Assembly: GCF_001741865.1 (NCBI RefSeq)
Contig: NZ_CP017147.1
Span: 1-64,000 of the forward strand
Length of the DNA stretch: 64,000 nucleotides
Origin: Bosea vaviloviae
Lineage (GTDB): Bacteria > Pseudomonadota > Alphaproteobacteria > Rhizobiales > Beijerinckiaceae
Direction: 5' to 3'
Position 1 is the stretch's first letter. Each line of letters opens with the position of its first letter. The notes below the pieces were generated by a model. That model did not search any database and had not been told where the DNA came from. It saw nothing but the letters and a program-made list of their open reading frames with translations. Positions 62,412 through 64,000 of the stretch are shown piece after piece. Position numbers and translations under genes: made by a program.

Positions 62412-64000
62412 ATGAAGAAGATTTTGCTGGCCACGCTCTCGGCGTCGGCCTTGATCGCGGCACAGCCGCTGATGGCCAAGACCCTGATCTATTGCTCCGA
62501 AGGCAGCCCCGAGAATTTCGCGCCGAGCATCAACACCACCGGCACCTCCTTCGACGCCAACACCCAGATCTACGACACCATCGTGCAGTTCGAGCGCGGC
62601 GGCACCAAGGTCGAGCCGGCGCTCGCCCAGAAATGGGAGATCTCGGCGGACGGGCTGACCTACACCTTCAGCCTGCGCAAGGGCGTGAAGTGGCACAACA
62701 CTCGCGCCTTCAAGCCGACGCGCGACTTCAACGCCGACGACTTCATCTTCATGATCGACCGGCAGTGGAAGGAGAGCGACCCGTATTTCAAAGTCACCAG
62801 CTCGAACCACTCCTATTTCAACGACATGGGCATGCCCAAGCTGCTGAAATCGGTCGAGAAGGTCGACGACTACACCGTCAAGATCACGCTCAACCAGCCC
62901 GAGGCGCCGTTCCTCTCCGACCTCGCGATGCAGTATGCCAGCATCCAGTCCAAGGAATATGCCGACGCCATGCTCAAGGCCGGCACGCCTGAAAAGATCG
63001 ACCAGGATCCGATCGGCACCGGCCCGTTCTCGCTGGTGCAGTACCAGAAGGACGCGATCATCCGCTACAAGGCCTTTCCGGATTACTGGGCCGGCAAGGC
63101 CAAGATCGACGACCTGATCTTCGCGATCACGCCTGACGCCTCCGTCCGCTGGGCCAAGCTCCAGAAGGGCGAATGCCATGTCATGCCCTATCCGAATCCG
63201 GCCGATCTGGACGCGATCAGGAAGGACGCCAATGTCCAGATCCTGGAGCAGCCGGGTCTGAACATCGGCTACCTCGCCTACAACACCACCAAGAAGCCCT
63301 TCGACAACGTCAAGGTCCGCCACGCGGTCAATATGGCGATCAACAAGAAGGCGATCATCGACGCGGTCTATCTGTCGAGCGGCATCGCCGCGATCAACCC
63401 GATCCCGCCCTCGATGTGGTCCTATAACGAGACCATCAAGGATGATCCCTTCGATCCGGACGCCGCCAAGAAGGCGCTGGCCGAGGCGGGCTATCCCAAC
63501 GGGATGGAGATCGACCTCTGGGCGATGCCGGTGCAGCGTCCGTATAATCCCAACGCCAAGCGCATCGCCGAACTGATGCAGGCCGACCTCGCCAAGGTCG
63601 GCGTCAAGGCCGAGATCAAGAGCTTTGAGTGGGGCGAGTACCGCAAGCGCATGCAGAATGGCGAACACCAGACCGGCATGCTCGGCTGGACCGGCGACAA
63701 TGGCGATCCCGACAACTTCCTGCACACCCTGCTCGGCTGCGATTCCGCCAAGACCAACGGCTCGAACGTCGCCAAGTTCTGCTTCCCGGCCTTCGAGGAG
63801 CTGGTGCAGAAGGCCAAGACGATCTCCGACCCGGCGCAACGCACCGAGCTCTATCGCCAGGCTCAGGTGATCTTCAAGGAGCAGTCGCCCTGGTTCACCA
63901 TTGCGCATGCGGTGCAGTTGAAGCCGATCCGCAAGGAGGTGAAGGACTTCAAGCTTTCGCCCTTCAGCCGCCATGTCTTCTACGGCGTCGACATCGCCAA
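62412..64000 (+). CDS. dppA: Dipeptide ABC transporter substrate-binding protein (DppA-like), partial at window edge
   Basis: Periplasmic binding protein of family 5; 529 codons lie in the window with no stop, so only the last few residues are missing. Signal peptide MKKILLATLSASALIAAQPL, cleaved after LMA. KTLIYCSEGSPENFAPSINTTGTSFDANTQIYDTIVQFERG and GEYRKRMQNGEHQTGMLGWTGDNGDPDNFL are very like E. coli DppA; the segment NGDPDN at the binding site fits dipeptides. First gene of what is probably a second dpp operon running off the right edge. Confidence 0.93.
   Translation, partial: MKKILLATLSASALIAAQPLMAKTLIYCSEGSPENFAPSINTTGTSFDANTQIYDTIVQFERGGTKVEPALAQKWEISADGLTYTFSLRKGVKWHNTRAFKPTRDFNADDFIFMIDRQWKESDPYFKVTSSNHSYFNDMGMPKLLKSVEKVDDYTVKITLNQPEAPFLSDLAMQYASIQSKEYADAMLKAGTPEKIDQDPIGTGPFSLVQYQKDAIIRYKAFPDYWAGKAKIDDLIFAITPDASVRWAKLQKGECHVMPYPNPADLDAIRKDANVQILEQPGLNIGYLAYNTTKKPFDNVKVRHAVNMAINKKAIIDAVYLSSGIAAINPIPPSMWSYNETIKDDPFDPDAAKKALAEAGYPNGMEIDLWAMPVQRPYNPNAKRIAELMQADLAKVGVKAEIKSFEWGEYRKRMQNGEHQTGMLGWTGDNGDPDNFLHTLLGCDSAKTNGSNVAKFCFPAFEELVQKAKTISDPAQRTELYRQAQVIFKEQSPWFTIAHAVQLKPIRKEVKDFKLSPFSRHVFYGVDIA

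Overview
The window is GC-rich DNA with the gene content and intergenic repeats expected of a soil or plant-associated alphaproteobacterium of the order Hyphomicrobiales. It is most like Bosea and its relatives; this placement is inferred from gene families, Frc/Aap/Ssu-type transporters and several dispersed inverted-repeat families, not from a marker gene. No rRNA, tRNA, CRISPR array or intact insertion sequence was seen. Nearly everything is nutrient uptake plus the enzymes that act on what is taken up, with local GntR or LysR regulators.

Layout. 1-4.9 kb: iron/2-aminophosphonate-type ABC permease (cut by the left edge) and binding protein, a GntR regulator with two DNA-binding domains, and an isopropylmalate/tartrate-type dehydrogenase; two matching dyads flank the regulator. 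5-8.2 kb: an Aap-like polar amino acid transporter (J, Q, M) without its ATPase. 8.5-12 kb: two divergent aminotransferases and an FCD-type GntR regulator. 12.1-16.2 kb: a BamA-family outer membrane protein away from its usual neighbours, and peptidase T. 16.4-21.6 kb: FAD-linked 2-hydroxyacid oxidase, a complete TRAP transporter and a GntR regulator. 21.6-24.1 kb: UppP and a CNNM/CorC membrane protein.

24.2-50.8 kb is the most striking part. It contains an M24 peptidase divergent from a gamma-glutamyltransferase. Then comes an apparent 11-gene minus-strand operon: LysR, flavin monooxygenase, alpha/beta hydrolase, DppB, DppC, a creatinase-like protein, DppD, DppF, DppA, a BisC-like molybdoenzyme and a class III aminotransferase. 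Facing away from it are a Cds1-like cysteine desulfhydrase, a pair of CMD/AhpD-like proteins and an NtaA/DszA-type flavin monooxygenase. An alkanesulfonate operon follows (leader peptide, small protein, two SsuA, SsuD, SsuC, SsuB, flavin reductase). Together these could import peptide-like organosulfur compounds, remove gamma-glutamyl or peptide parts, reduce S-oxides, cleave C-S bonds oxidatively and release sulfide or sulfite. That reading is inference.

50.8-55 kb: VOC protein, NIPSNAP protein, nitroreductase, a decayed solute-binding-protein fragment and an acyl-CoA dehydrogenase. 55.2-61.4 kb: an FGGY kinase, SDR, Frc/Rbs-like ABC transporter and nucleoside hydrolase, suggesting sugar or nucleoside use. 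61.7-64 kb: an unrecognised 173-residue protein and a DppA-type binding protein cut by the right edge.
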